Shown piece by piece: positions 27,405 to 37,246 of a DNA stretch of 64,000 bases. The translations under genes were made by a program, and so were the position numbers. The notes under the pieces are model-generated. The model was not told the origin of the DNA and did not search any database. It was given only the letters and a program-made list of their open reading frames with translations. Within the stretch, counting starts at the first letter, position 1. Every line of letters starts with the position of its first letter. Source of the DNA: an uncultured Lachnospira sp. (GTDB lineage: Bacteria; Bacillota; Clostridia; Lachnospirales; Lachnospiraceae); the NCBI GenBank assembly GCA_944381165.1, contig CALWKC010000002.1, forward strand, positions 1 through 64,000. Reading direction: 5' to 3'.

Positions 27405-28083
27405 CCCCCCAGACTGTTTTTATATATTTCGGCCTGCGCGCTGGTTCATTCATTTTTTCGCGCAGACGGGCAATGTGAGCCATGACTGTGTTGTTGTTAT
27501 CGAGATACTTCTCTTTCCACACAGCTTCAAAAAGCTCTTCTGAAGATACGACTGTTCCCCTGCGCTCGCACAGATACCAGAGTATCGAAAATTCAATAGG
27601 CGTGAGGGAAATGATTTTTCCGTTGAGACAGCATTTATGGCTGTTCTTTGAAATCTGAAGTCCTCTTATGTCAAGCTCATCCGTATCCTTTTCAGAATTA
27701 GCATCAGCATTGTTGTATCTCATATATCTTCTGAGCTGAGTCTTTACTCTTGCGAGAAGCTCTAAGGGATTAAAAGGTTTTGTTATGTAATCGTCTGCGC
27801 CCAGCGTAAGTCCTGTGATTTTGTCAATGTCTTCTACCTTTGCTGTCAGCATAATTATAGGGTAAAAATGTTCCTCGCGTATTCGCTGGCACAGCGTAAA
27901 GCCGTCCATATCGGGAAGCATTACATCAAGAACTGCAAGACTTAAATCCTCTTTGGCTGCGCAGTCAAGAGCATCGGCTGCGTTGTAAAATTTGAACACC
28001 TCGTATCCGTCATTTTTAAGGTAGACTTCAACTAAATCGGCGATTGAGGTCTCGTCATCTACGATCATTATCTTTTCTTTCAT
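27385..28083 (-). CDS. vanR: VanR-type OmpR-family response regulator
   Basis: A 232-aa response regulator. The receiver domain has acidic pocket D9/D10, phospho-acceptor D53 (VLDVMLPDMDG) and the TAK lysine (MLTAK). The C-terminal winged helix has FSILWYLCERRGTVVSSEEL and IKTVWGVGYTIE. It is the partner of the adjacent VanS and the presumed activator of vanG-vanXY-vanT. Confidence 0.92.
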   Translation of the reverse strand: MKEKIMIVDDETSIADLVEVYLKNDGYEVFKFYNAADALDCAAKEDLSLAVLDVMLPDMDGFTLCQRIREEHFYPIIMLTAKVEDIDKITGLTLGADDYITKPFNPLELLARVKTQLRRYMRYNNADANSEKDTDELDIRGLQISKNSHKCCLNGKIISLTPIEFSILWYLCERRGTVVSSEELFEAVWKEKYLDNNNTVMAHIARLREKMNEPARRPKYIKTVWGVGYTIE

Positions 28084-28145
28084 TATTATATATATCTCCG
28101 TGTAGTTTTGTAATAAAAATTTTGAGGAATAAAAATCCTGTGCAC

Positions 28146-28174
28146 ATTATATATTATAATTTATACTTGGACAA
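28146..28174 (-). promoter_or_regulatory. Promoter of vanRS
   Basis: On the minus strand TTGTCC (-35) and a perfect TATAAT (-10) are separated by 17 bp, ending 63 nt before the vanR start. This fits a constitutive or moderately expressed sigma-A promoter. Confidence 0.65.
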
Positions 28175-28333
28175 CGGTATTCGGCAGAAAGCAACTTACA
28201 AAATATTATAAAAAGCACCTAAAAGTTGACATGCAGTTGATAGAATGCAACTAAACTGTCTGTTAAAATATAGAAAATTATATAAAATAGCAGAATTTTA
28301 CAAAAGCTGTAAGGCAGATAGGAGGTTGTTATT

Positions 28334-29581
28334 ATGAAAAAAAGTTTTAAGAGATCGCTGAAAATAATATTTGGAGCTATTTCATTACTTTTAGTAATTT
28401 CAGAAGTATTTGTTATATTTAATATGCTTGGCTTTGGCTCAGAAATAGTGAATCTCATCGGTCAGGCTGTGCTCTTTATTATTAATATTTCAGCAGTTAT
28501 TGTCAGCTATTTTATTATTTCCAGAAAGCTCCTGCGTCCTCTCATTGAGATGGACAGCGCATCAAAAGAGTTTTCAGAGGGAAATTACGACATCAACGTG
28601 GTTTACAGGTCGGAGGATGAAGTCGGACAAATGGCGGACAGCTTCAGGGCTATGATTTCCGGTCAGAAAACGATGATTGATGACATGTCCCATATTATTC
28701 GGGAATTCAACGGTGGAAATTTTAATGTAAGGTCAAATTGCCGTGAGGCATATAAAGGTAATTTTTCTGTTATTCTTGATGATTTGACTTCTCTTGCAAT
28801 ATCGTTCAGCGCTACGATGAGTAATATTGATGATGTTGCAAATCAGGTGGCGGTTGAAGCTAACGAGCTTTCAGACTGTTCTCAGCATCTCGCGAGCGGA
28901 GCAAGCGACCAGGCGGCAGTTGTAGAGCAGCTTCTGGCAAGCTTTATAAGCATAATGGATCAGGTTACCAATAATAATAAGGCGACAAACCAGACGTGTG
29001 AAAATGCGAAGATTATAGGCGAACAAGCTGAGCTGAGCCGAAGGAAAATGGGAGAGCTTACCGGGGCTATGGAGGAAATCCAGAAGGCTTCAGGTGAGAT
29101 TGAAGAAATCATCAGTGAAATAGAAAATATTGCGTCTCAGACAAATCTGCTTTCTCTCAATGCCACAATCGAGGCGGCTAGAGCAGGAGAGGCAGGAAAG
29201 GGCTTTGCGGTTGTAGCGGAGCAGATAAGAAAGCTTGCGGAGAGCAGCACAGCCTGTGCTGCGACTACAAAGAAGCTTATAATGAAGTCAATTCAGGATA
29301 TTGAGCATGGAAGCAGTATTACGATTGAGACGTCTGATGCTATGAATATGGCAATTCAGGAGCTTGAGGAATTGATTACAGCAATAAACGAAATACGTGA
29401 TAATTCACAGAAGCAGGAAGAAATTATGAAAGAGCTTGAGACAGGCGTTGAACAGATTTCAGGAGTTATCCAGAATAACTCGGCGGCTTCTCAGCAGAAT
29501 TCTGCATCAAGCCAGCAGCTTGCCGCACAGTCAAATGCACTTAACAATTTAGTGCAGAAATTCCAGTTAAGGCAGGCGTAA
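28334..29581 (+). CDS. Methyl-accepting chemotaxis protein without outer sensor domain
   Basis: A 415-aa receptor. Two membrane helices (~12-36 and ~38-63) are separated by almost nothing, so there is no extracellular ligand domain. A HAMP region follows (~64-120), then a long coiled coil with the highly conserved hairpin tip ([20 protein letters not shown], then [17 protein letters not shown]). The protein should signal to CheA/CheW, sensing membrane or internal state. Its start follows AGGAGG. It sits 180 bp upstream of two CheB/CheR-type genes, suggesting a joint signalling unit, although no cheA or cheW is in the window. Confidence 0.92.
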   Translation: MKKSFKRSLKIIFGAISLLLVISEVFVIFNMLGFGSEIVNLIGQAVLFIINISAVIVSYFIISRKLLRPLIEMDSASKEFSEGNYDINVVYRSEDEVGQMADSFRAMISGQKTMIDDMSHIIREFNGGNFNVRSNCREAYKGNFSVILDDLTSLAISFSATMSNIDDVANQVAVEANELSDCSQHLASGASDQAAVVEQLLASFISIMDQVTNNNKATNQTCENAKIIGEQAELSRRKMGELTGAMEEIQKASGEIEEIISEIENIASQTNLLSLNATIEAARAGEAGKGFAVVAEQIRKLAESSTACAATTKKLIMKSIQDIEHGSSITIETSDAMNMAIQELEELITAINEIRDNSQKQEEIMKELETGVEQISGVIQNNSAASQQNSASSQQLAAQSNALNNLVQKFQLRQA

Positions 29582-29600
29582 TGAAGAGTATATCCATGAC

Positions 29601-29629
29601 AGAGACCGGGAATTTTCCGGTCTCTTTTA
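29601..29629 (+). terminator. Terminator after the chemoreceptor gene
   Basis: AGAGACCGG (29601-29609) pairs with CCGGTCTCT (29617-29625) around a GAATTTT loop, followed by TTTT. It separates the receptor transcript from the next gene. Confidence 0.85.
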
Positions 29630-29677
29630 GACTTATGAATTTTAACAGGCAACACCTTATTTTTTCATATAATTATG

Positions 29678-29732
29678 GTACTAAAAGTGCTTTCTTTTTA
29701 AAAATTTGTGGTATAATGGAAAAAATTAGTAC
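29678..29732 (+). promoter_or_regulatory. Extended -10 promoter bracketed by an inverted repeat
   Basis: A TGGTATAAT extended -10 box (TATAAT at 29712-29717) is preceded by only a weak -35. GTACTAA (29678-29684) and its inverse TTAGTAC (29726-29732) lie on either side. The downstream gene has an XRE helix-turn-helix, so the repeat may be its own operator (inference). Confidence 0.55.
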
Positions 29733-29760
29733 TTTTTTACCTGATAGCGGGGTGTTGTAA

Positions 29761-32367
29761 GTGGCAAAATTCGAAAAAGAAGTTATACCGGATAATGCTG
29801 CACTGGGAAAAAACATACGAAAAAAACGACTGGAAAAAAATATATCACAGGAGTATCTGGCAGAGAAGCTGGATATAAGCCGCCAGTCAATATCAAAATG
29901 GGAGAATGGTTTATCGGAGCCATCGAAAAGGAATCTTGCGCAGCTTGCCAGAATTTTTGATTGTGAACTGGAAGAGCTTTTGTACGGTACGCAGGGGTTA
30001 ATTGAAAAAGACGGAATGATTGTCGTGGGAGTGGCAGTTCTGAATAATGATATAGACAGGCTTAAGCAATTTTTTCAGGAAATGCCGTCTGATATTTATG
30101 ACTGTTACAGGGTAAGCTTTGTTATTGCGCTGGATAATGCTGCCACAAAGGCTGAGAAGTTTCAGGCTGTTGATAAGATAAGGCAGTATTCGGGACGTTC
30201 GGTTGTGCCGATTGATTTAGAAAATGATGAAATAGTACCACACTGTATTTTTGTGACGGAGCAGGAGAGCAACGGGGGAGGATTTGACTGCTTTTTCCGA
30301 TTGCTCGCAGAAGAGTACGGAAAAAACACGGCTGCGGTATTAATGTCAGGCAAAAGCGGAAACGTATACGGCATTTCCTTAATTAAAAAGGCAGGAGGGC
30401 TGACAATTCTATGTGAGCTTGAGAGAAGGCTTCCTAATCAGGACATATGGAATGCGGCGGGCAGCAGCGCTTTTAATCATGTTCTTGAGCCGGAGGTTAT
30501 GGGATATTGGCTGGCGGCGTTTGTCAGAAGAAGATTTCTGGCAGCGGATGAAAATGCATTAGCTCTCATGGATGAAAAATATTATATGCAGGTGATAAAA
30601 GCTCTTAAGAAGAAAACTGAGCTTCCGCTGGAGGATTTTAAAGAGGGATATGTTATAAGCGGTTTCATGGAGTGCATGAAATACAGACAATCAACTCCCC
30701 CGCCTGATTTTTATGTTAAATATTTGGAGGAATCAGAGGAGGAGCAGGAAAATCTGTTAAAAAGCATTATGAAATATGCGAGGCGAAATGCACCGGGTAT
30801 CGCAGGTCTGCTGGAGCTTAAAGGGGTATTGCCTGAAATCAGCGAAGAATCTTCCGAAATTCGTATATGGGTAGCTGATTGCGGAAACGGTCTTGAGGTT
30901 TATGCTATAGCGATGATGCTTGCAGATAATACGAAATTAAATGTTAAGTATGACAATGTTAAGATATTTGCAACTGATATGAGGGAAGAAATTATTGCCT
31001 CAGCTATTAAAGGGCGTTATGATGACAGTGAGCTTGAGGAAATTCCGGAACAATGGAAGAAAAAATATTTTCAGAGGGACGGAGACAGTTGGCTCATACG
31101 GCAGAAAATACGAAATAAGGTTATCTTTTCGGTGCATGATGTTATTACAAATCCGCCGTTTGCAAGGCTTGACCTTGTAGTGTGCAGAAATGCCATGAAT
31201 ATTTTCAGGATCAGAGGACGAAGAAATATTATTAAGAGATTTTCTTTTGCGTTAAAGCAAAACGGGCTTCTGATGCTCGGAGACAGGCAGGATATAAGGG
31301 AGGTATTTCGCTGGTTTTCAGTTTTGGAAGGACATAAAAACGTTTATAAAAAGGAACGAGGTGTTTCTTTCCTGAAGCCGGTGTATGCGGAAAAAGAAAG
31401 CTTTACCGCCGGAAAGGTAATAGAAGAACTTTTTGCTGCAAGTATGCCGTCCTGCATTATTATCGATGAGAGGTATGAAATTATTTATACGGGAAAGAAT
31501 GGCGGCAGATACCTCGGATTTAAGACAGGCGAGTTTTCAAAGAATTTATTTGATAATATTGACAGAGAAATCGGTATTCATATCAATGCAATCATAAGAA
31601 AGCTTAAAAAGGAGGACGATGAGACGACAGAGTCCGTCAGGCTGAAGAAGAGTTCCTTTAGTCTTACTATCCATGTTTTAAGAAAGTTTATTTCGGAAGC
31701 TGATTATTATTTGATTTGGTTTGAGGAAGACAAAGACACAGTTCACACTGTGAAATGTGAGGACCAGGAGAAGGCGGAGCTTGAGCGTGAGCTGAAGGTT
31801 ACACAGGAAAGTTTGATGCAGGCGCTTGAGGAGCTGGAAAGTGTCAGAAGCAAGTATGAGATCAGCAATGAAAAGCTTCAGAGTACTAATGAGGAGCTTG
31901 TGGTTATTAACGATGAACTTCAGGTTGCAAACGGTGAACTGGAGGCGACGAACAGAAAGCTGACGAGAGTAAACGGAGAGCTTATGGAAGCGAACACGAA
32001 GTTAGCTAAAACTAACTGGAGGGCAGCGCTAACGAGCAGGCTTCCGTCTCAGATTCGGGAACTCTATAAGCTTCTTGACATGGAAATTATATATCTGGAC
32101 TGTGAATTTTGCATAAAAAAATTTACAAGAGGCATACCGGAACTTACAGACATAGGAGAGCAGGATTTGGAACAGAATATTTTAGATTTGCTTCCTGAGG
32201 AGGATTGTGCGGTATGGACGGCAAATTTTAAAAAAGCGGAGCACGGGGAGAGGGTGTTCCGGCGTGTGAAGAACAAAGGCAGGAATTTAATGGTTGAGAT
32301 ACTGCCATATAAGAATAAGGGAACGCTTAATGGATATATAGTGTTGATACAGAAAATACAGAGATAG
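29761..32367 (+). CDS. XRE-headed CheB/CheR-like pseudoenzyme with PAS-like end
   Basis: An 868-aa protein starting at GTG. Residues ~15-75 are an XRE helix-turn-helix (KNISQEYLAEKLDISRQSIS). Residues ~85-260 follow the CheB methylesterase fold of the downstream paralogue, but its Ser, His and Asp positions (GASAG, QHLSP, GSDG) read VLNND, ALDNA and SGNVYG. A CheR-like part (~270-520) keeps FATD and NPPFARLDLVVCRN, but its SAM loop reads DCGNGLEVYA instead of CSTGEEAYT. Then come a coiled coil (~665-735) and a PAS-like end. I read it as a DNA-binding regulator built from a CheB-CheR ancestor. It lies 12 bp before that ancestor's intact relative. Confidence 0.8.
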   Translation: MAKFEKEVIPDNAALGKNIRKKRLEKNISQEYLAEKLDISRQSISKWENGLSEPSKRNLAQLARIFDCELEELLYGTQGLIEKDGMIVVGVAVLNNDIDRLKQFFQEMPSDIYDCYRVSFVIALDNAATKAEKFQAVDKIRQYSGRSVVPIDLENDEIVPHCIFVTEQESNGGGFDCFFRLLAEEYGKNTAAVLMSGKSGNVYGISLIKKAGGLTILCELERRLPNQDIWNAAGSSAFNHVLEPEVMGYWLAAFVRRRFLAADENALALMDEKYYMQVIKALKKKTELPLEDFKEGYVISGFMECMKYRQSTPPPDFYVKYLEESEEEQENLLKSIMKYARRNAPGIAGLLELKGVLPEISEESSEIRIWVADCGNGLEVYAIAMMLADNTKLNVKYDNVKIFATDMREEIIASAIKGRYDDSELEEIPEQWKKKYFQRDGDSWLIRQKIRNKVIFSVHDVITNPPFARLDLVVCRNAMNIFRIRGRRNIIKRFSFALKQNGLLMLGDRQDIREVFRWFSVLEGHKNVYKKERGVSFLKPVYAEKESFTAGKVIEELFAASMPSCIIIDERYEIIYTGKNGGRYLGFKTGEFSKNLFDNIDREIGIHINAIIRKLKKEDDETTESVRLKKSSFSLTIHVLRKFISEADYYLIWFEEDKDTVHTVKCEDQEKAELERELKVTQESLMQALEELESVRSKYEISNEKLQSTNEELVVINDELQVANGELEATNRKLTRVNGELMEANTKLAKTNWRAALTSRLPSQIRELYKLLDMEIIYLDCEFCIKKFTRGIPELTDIGEQDLEQNILDLLPEEDCAVWTANFKKAEHGERVFRRVKNKGRNLMVEILPYKNKGTLNGYIVLIQKIQR

Positions 32368-32379
32368 GAGTGAAAGAGA

Positions 32380-35223
32380 ATGGGAAATCAGGATACGGAA
32401 AATAAAAAGTTTTATGTGGTTGGCATCGGTGCGTCGGCGGGCGGACTGGAAGCGCTTCAGGAATACTTTAAGGAAATGCCGAATGATATAGGTGCGGCTT
32501 ATGTGGTTATACAGCATTTATCTCCTGATTATAAAAGCATAATGGATGAGCTTTTGTCAAAATGCACGGATATGCCGGTCATGATTGTAGAGGACGGGAC
32601 TGAGGTCAAGCCTAATCATGTATATCTTATTCCTCCTAAAAAAGAAATGACAATTAAGGACGGCTGTCTGATGCTAAGCGACCAGGGCAGGATAAATCAT
32701 GTAAATCTTGCGATTGATATTTTCTTTAAATCTCTGTCGGAAGCATGCGGACAGTATGCCATTGCAGTAGTGCTTTCCGGAGCGGGCAGTGACGGAACTG
32801 TGGGAATACGGTATGTGAAGGAAAACGGCGGAATGGTTATGGTGCAGGAGCCGGATACAGCAACCTTTAACAGTATGCCTATGAATGCAATTCAGACAGG
32901 TCTTGCGGATTACATACTTGCACCGTCACTTATGGGCGCTGCTATGAATTCTTACATTAAGCATCCTTTTGGAAAGGAGGAGCCGATAGAGGAGGAGCTT
33001 GAGGAGGAGGAAGCTTTCCGGAAAATACTTGACACGTTAAAGGAACGCAGCGGAATTGATTTTACTGATTATAAGGAACAGACTATCAGGAGACGTCTTG
33101 AGCGCAGGGTAAGTATCAAGCAGTTTCATTCTTTTGCGGATTATTACAGTTTTTTTGCCAGCTCGACACAGGAAAAGGAAAGTCTTCTGAAAGAGTTTTT
33201 AATCGGTGTAACGGGCTTTTTCCGGGATAAGGATGCGTTTGAGTATCTTCAGAACCATGTAATTCCGGCGCTTGAGCCGCAGAAAACCGGTTATCGTATA
33301 TGGTCGGTTGCATGCTCTACCGGTGAGGAGGCATATACGCTGGCGATGTTAATGGCTGATTTTCTCGAGAGAAATCATATAGACAAGGACTTTAAAATTT
33401 TTGCGACTGATATAGATCAGAGCGCGCTTAATATTGCAAGTGCAGGAATATACGCGGAGGGCGTTGTATCAGCAATTCCGCCGGAATTTCTTCAAAAGTA
33501 TTTTACAAAGGTAGAGGGAGGGTATAAGGTAATTTCACAGATACGGAAAAAGATTATCTTTTCCGTGCATGATGTGCTTATGGACCCGCCGTTTTCCAAG
33601 CTGGACCTTCTTGTCTGCCGCAATCTGTTTATTTACTTAAAGCAGGTTGTTCAGCAGAATTTGCTGTGCAGGTTTTATTATTCGCTTAATCCGAGCGGTT
33701 ATCTTTTTATGGGCAACAGTGAATCAATCGGAGACATGAACAATGCATTTCAGTCAAAGAGCAGGAAATATAAGATTTACCAGAAGAAGGAAATATCAGA
33801 GGGGCTTCCGGCAATGGGAATGCCGTTTGGCGTCTACGGCAATTATGCAATACAGAATTTTCGCGGACGTGAGCACGGAGAGAGAGGAATATCGATTGAA
33901 AAAATCATTGAGAAGGCGTTTTCTGCGATTACCCCGCCTGCTGTTATTGTGAATGAGAATGATAATATCATTTATACAGGAAAGAATATAAATCATATTC
34001 TGCAGTTCAGGCAGGGGCTTTTTAGCCAGAACATTTTCTCTAATCTGCCTCACGGGCTCGGTATTTTCGTCAACGGTATTATAAGGAGACTTAAAGGAGG
34101 CGAGTCAGAGGCTTCGGCAATATGTGCGGCAGGACTTCCGCAGTTTACGGAACAGAATATTATTCTCTGCGGCTATCGTCTCGAGGTAATGAAGTCGGTA
34201 TTTTATCTTCTTACATTTGAAATACAGGATATTTCGGATAATGACGACCTTCCTGAGGAAAATGAAAGGCTTATATCAGGAGAGAGGATTGCAGATTTAG
34301 AAGAGGAGCTGCGCATTACAAGGGAGAATTTGCAGACAACGATTGAGGAACTGGAAACTGCAAATGAGGAGCTTCAGAGCACTAACGAGGAACTGGTTGC
34401 CGCAAATGAAGAGCTTCAAAGTACGAATGAAGAATTGCAGTCTGTGAACGAAGAACTGTACACTGTTAATTCCGAGTATCAGTCAAAGCTCGATGAGATG
34501 ACTCATGCTAATGCCGATATGGATAATCTTCTTGACAATGTTGAGGTAGGCGCTATATATCTGGATGATGAGTTCCGCATACGCAAGATTACGCCTATGG
34601 TGCCTAAGATTACCAATATTATGGAGGTAGACGTGGGACGTCCTATTTCACATCTGTCACTGATGGCTACTTATCCGAACTGGCAGGAGGACGTAAAGAC
34701 GGTGTTTAACTCGCGTCAGCCTCTGGACAGGGAAATTTCGGAGCCGGGAGGAAGATACTGGCTTGTTCGTATTCGTCCGTACAGGACAGATTATAATTCT
34801 GTTGAGGGAATTATAATGACGTTCATGGAGGCAACAGACCTGAGAATGATGCGTAACTCTACATTCGTCAACGCCGGACTGATGTACTGGCAGAGAGAGA
34901 ACAGTCAGATTACACATTGGAGGTATAATCCGGAAAATCAGGTTTGTACCGTCTCCACAACGGATAAAGACCCTCAGGAAAAGCAGATTACTATTGCGCC
35001 GGAAGAGTTCTATCAGACAGTTCATCCTGATGACCGCAAGCATATTGAAAGTGCTATTTATGAGCTCAAGAGTACCGAGAGAAAGCAGTGCGAGCTGACC
35101 TGCCGTGTTGACAACAGGTGTATATACGGTGAGCCGTGCTGGATATATATGCAGATATACAAGATTGAAAAAGAAGAAAACGGTGGCATAGAGGTATTGC
35201 AGGGAACGGTCAACCGCCTGTAA
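32380..35223 (+). CDS. CheB-CheR-PAS hybrid chemotaxis adaptation protein
   Basis: A 947-aa protein. The CheB methylesterase domain (~10-195) has the full triad: S19 (GIGASAGG), H46 (VIQHLSPD) and Asp in GAGSDGTVG. The CheR methyltransferase domain (~215-480) has SVACSTGEEAYTLAML, FATDIDQSAL and DPPFSKLDLLVCRN. A long coiled coil of repeated ELQSTNEEL-type units (~640-710) leads into PAS-like domains (~715-940). There is no CheY-like receiver, so control of the methylesterase must come through the PAS or coiled-coil part. CheB and CheR remove and add methyl groups on chemoreceptor glutamates. The receptor gene upstream is a natural substrate. Confidence 0.9.
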   Translation: MGNQDTENKKFYVVGIGASAGGLEALQEYFKEMPNDIGAAYVVIQHLSPDYKSIMDELLSKCTDMPVMIVEDGTEVKPNHVYLIPPKKEMTIKDGCLMLSDQGRINHVNLAIDIFFKSLSEACGQYAIAVVLSGAGSDGTVGIRYVKENGGMVMVQEPDTATFNSMPMNAIQTGLADYILAPSLMGAAMNSYIKHPFGKEEPIEEELEEEEAFRKILDTLKERSGIDFTDYKEQTIRRRLERRVSIKQFHSFADYYSFFASSTQEKESLLKEFLIGVTGFFRDKDAFEYLQNHVIPALEPQKTGYRIWSVACSTGEEAYTLAMLMADFLERNHIDKDFKIFATDIDQSALNIASAGIYAEGVVSAIPPEFLQKYFTKVEGGYKVISQIRKKIIFSVHDVLMDPPFSKLDLLVCRNLFIYLKQVVQQNLLCRFYYSLNPSGYLFMGNSESIGDMNNAFQSKSRKYKIYQKKEISEGLPAMGMPFGVYGNYAIQNFRGREHGERGISIEKIIEKAFSAITPPAVIVNENDNIIYTGKNINHILQFRQGLFSQNIFSNLPHGLGIFVNGIIRRLKGGESEASAICAAGLPQFTEQNIILCGYRLEVMKSVFYLLTFEIQDISDNDDLPEENERLISGERIADLEEELRITRENLQTTIEELETANEELQSTNEELVAANEELQSTNEELQSVNEELYTVNSEYQSKLDEMTHANADMDNLLDNVEVGAIYLDDEFRIRKITPMVPKITNIMEVDVGRPISHLSLMATYPNWQEDVKTVFNSRQPLDREISEPGGRYWLVRIRPYRTDYNSVEGIIMTFMEATDLRMMRNSTFVNAGLMYWQRENSQITHWRYNPENQVCTVSTTDKDPQEKQITIAPEEFYQTVHPDDRKHIESAIYELKSTERKQCELTCRVDNRCIYGEPCWIYMQIYKIEKEENGGIEVLQGTVNRL

Positions 35224-35587
35224 TAACAGTTTTGCGAATGGCAGACGCAGGTTTGTCCGAATTGAAAGGTTGGTGAAAAGATGTATAGAGTTACATGTGA
35301 ACAGTAAATTTAGTATGCATATCAGGAAGGTGCGTGAAGGACCGGGCGTCCGGTATTTCCGATATGATGTTTGCACAGGTAATTCTATATCTTTTCACTG
35401 ACGGAAAGTGATGCTTATGCGGATTTGACCGCAGTATGACGACAGTAAAGATGTAAGGTGACTTGCATCTTTTTTTTATTCTATAGGAAAGTTCTTTGTT
35501 CTTCTATAGAAAATTTCTGTCAGGATTTTTTCTGTGCATGACATGAGGAAAATGCTTTACGCTGTACCCTAAAACAGGAGGTAGTGT
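35224..35587. other. Intergenic region before the ABC-F gene
   Basis: No gene is seen in these 364 bp. It contains an intrinsic terminator (35448-35478) and, directly after it, an 8-bp inverted repeat TTCTATAG (35479-35486)/CTATAGAA (35504-35511) with a 17-nt loop. This could be a terminator for the CheB-CheR gene plus an ABC-F leader. ABC-F resistance genes are often controlled by leader attenuation, so the pair deserves notice. I see no short leader peptide with confidence. Confidence 0.5.
35448..35478 (+). terminator. Rho-independent terminator
   Basis: AAGATGTAAG pairs with CTTGCATCTT (10 bp including one U-G pair) around a GTGA loop, followed by a run of eight T. It ends the CheB-CheR transcript or acts as an attenuator for the ABC-F gene ~110 nt downstream. 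Confidence 0.85.
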
Positions 35588-37246
35588 ATGTTACAGGTTA
35601 AGAAGCTTACGATTATTCATAGGGGAGACAACAGAGAACTGCTGAGGGATTTTTTTTCAGTTTTGGGAGACAAAGACCGCGCGGCGCTTATAGGAGAGGA
35701 AGGCAACGGAAAATCTACGCTGCTGAAGCTTTTATACAACGAAGCTCTCGTGGAGGATTATGTTGAATATACGGGAGAAATCATACGAAACAAAGAACGG
35801 ATAGGATATTTGGCTCAGGAGCTGTCGGCAGAGCAAAAAGAACTGAGTGTATATGAGTTCTGCTCGCAGAGTTCGGCGTTTTTTGACCGTACTCATAAGG
35901 AATTGGGTGAGATTGCTTCAAAGCTGGGGCTTACTGCGGATTTTTTTTACCGAGAGTGTCATGTAGGACAGCTTTCCGGCGGCGAGAAGGTCAAGCTGCA
36001 GCTTGCGCGGATAATTATGGAGCGCCCGACAATGCTTTTTCTGGATGAGCCGTCAAATGACATGGATATTGAGGCGCTTCAGTGGCTTGAGGAATTTATA
36101 CTGAATGCGGATGTGCCGGTGCTATATATTTCTCATGATGAACTTCTTCTGGAGAGGACGGCTAATAAAATTATTCACATCGAGCAGCTTAAACGCAAGA
36201 CAGAGAGCCGCTGGTCGGTTGCAGCAATGGGTTATAAAGATTATGTTGAAAAACGGCGGAGCAGTTTTGCGCGTCAGGAGCAGACTGCCAGAAAAGAGCG
36301 CAGCGAGTATGCAAAGCAGCAGGAGAGACTGAGGCGTATAGAGCAGAAGGTGGAATTTCAGCAAAATACAATCAGCAGGCAGAATCCACACGGCGGAAGG
36401 CTGTTGAAGAAGAAAATGCATGCGGTGAAATCTATGGAACATCGATTTGACAGGGAGTATGCGCAGATGACAGAGCTTCCGGAGACGGAGGAGGCAATTT
36501 ATATCAAGTTTGGAGAAAAATCCGCAATGCCCAAGGGGAAGAGGGTACTTGATTTTGAAACGGAGGAGCTGACAGTATCGGGCAAATTTCTTTCTAAAGG
36601 AATTCATCTTTCTGTGACCGGACCTGAACGCGTCTGTATTATAGGAAGAAACGGAACGGGAAAGACGACGCTGCTTCGTGAAATAGCGGGCAAACTCAGG
36701 GGACGCAGTGATATAAGAATGTTTTATATGCCTCAGAATTACGATGAGGCTATGGAGTTTGATAGGACTCCGGTTGAGTTTCTGTGTGAAAGCGGTGATA
36801 AAGAGGAGGAGGGAAGGATAAGGACATATCTTGGAAGCATGAAATATACGGCTGATGAAATGGAACACGCTATTGCCGAGCTTTCCGGCGGACAGAAAGC
36901 GAAGCTTTTGCTTCTCAAAATCAGCATATCGGGCTGTAATGTGCTTATTTTAGACGAGCCGACAAGAAATTTTTCACCGCTTTCCGGTCCGGTCATAAGG
37001 GAAATGCTTAAAAACTATTCAGGGACAATTATCAGTGTCTCACATGACAGAAAATATATAGATGAGGTACCGACTGTTATATATGAGCTGACGTCAGACG
37101 GTATGCGCAGGCTGAACTGCTTCAATATAAGGTCCGATATAAGGAAATATGAGTTGAGTTCTTTCGGTGAGTGTCATATAATAAAAAGAATAGGCTGCAA
37201 AGAAAATTATGCAGCAGAAAGGTATGGAGACGACAGTGGTTTATAA
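35588..37246 (+). CDS. ABC-F ATPase (ribosome-protection type)
   Basis: A 552-aa protein with two ABC cassettes and no membrane part. Cassette 1 has GEEGNGKST, LSGGEKVKL and LFLDEPSNDMD; cassette 2 has GRNGTGKTT, LSGGQKAKL and LILDEPTRNFSP. The cassettes are joined by a charged helical linker (~210-290). ABC-F proteins act on the ribosomal E site; many Firmicute members dislodge antibiotics. The DEPTRNFSPLS phrase is typical of the resistance-associated branch, but the drug class cannot be told. The AGGAGG at 35576 supports the start. The C-terminal ~35 residues run into the next gene and may be an extension. Confidence 0.88.
   Translation: MLQVKKLTIIHRGDNRELLRDFFSVLGDKDRAALIGEEGNGKSTLLKLLYNEALVEDYVEYTGEIIRNKERIGYLAQELSAEQKELSVYEFCSQSSAFFDRTHKELGEIASKLGLTADFFYRECHVGQLSGGEKVKLQLARIIMERPTMLFLDEPSNDMDIEALQWLEEFILNADVPVLYISHDELLLERTANKIIHIEQLKRKTESRWSVAAMGYKDYVEKRRSSFARQEQTARKERSEYAKQQERLRRIEQKVEFQQNTISRQNPHGGRLLKKKMHAVKSMEHRFDREYAQMTELPETEEAIYIKFGEKSAMPKGKRVLDFETEELTVSGKFLSKGIHLSVTGPERVCIIGRNGTGKTTLLREIAGKLRGRSDIRMFYMPQNYDEAMEFDRTPVEFLCESGDKEEEGRIRTYLGSMKYTADEMEHAIAELSGGQKAKLLLLKISISGCNVLILDEPTRNFSPLSGPVIREMLKNYSGTIISVSHDRKYIDEVPTVIYELTSDGMRRLNCFNIRSDIRKYELSSFGECHIIKRIGCKENYAAERYGDDSGL

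Noticed and set aside
28220-28250. Flagellar sigma-D promoter or TTGACA promoter for the chemoreceptor
   Set aside because: Spacing does not fit sigma-D, and no -10 box lies 16-18 bp after the TTGACA at 28226.
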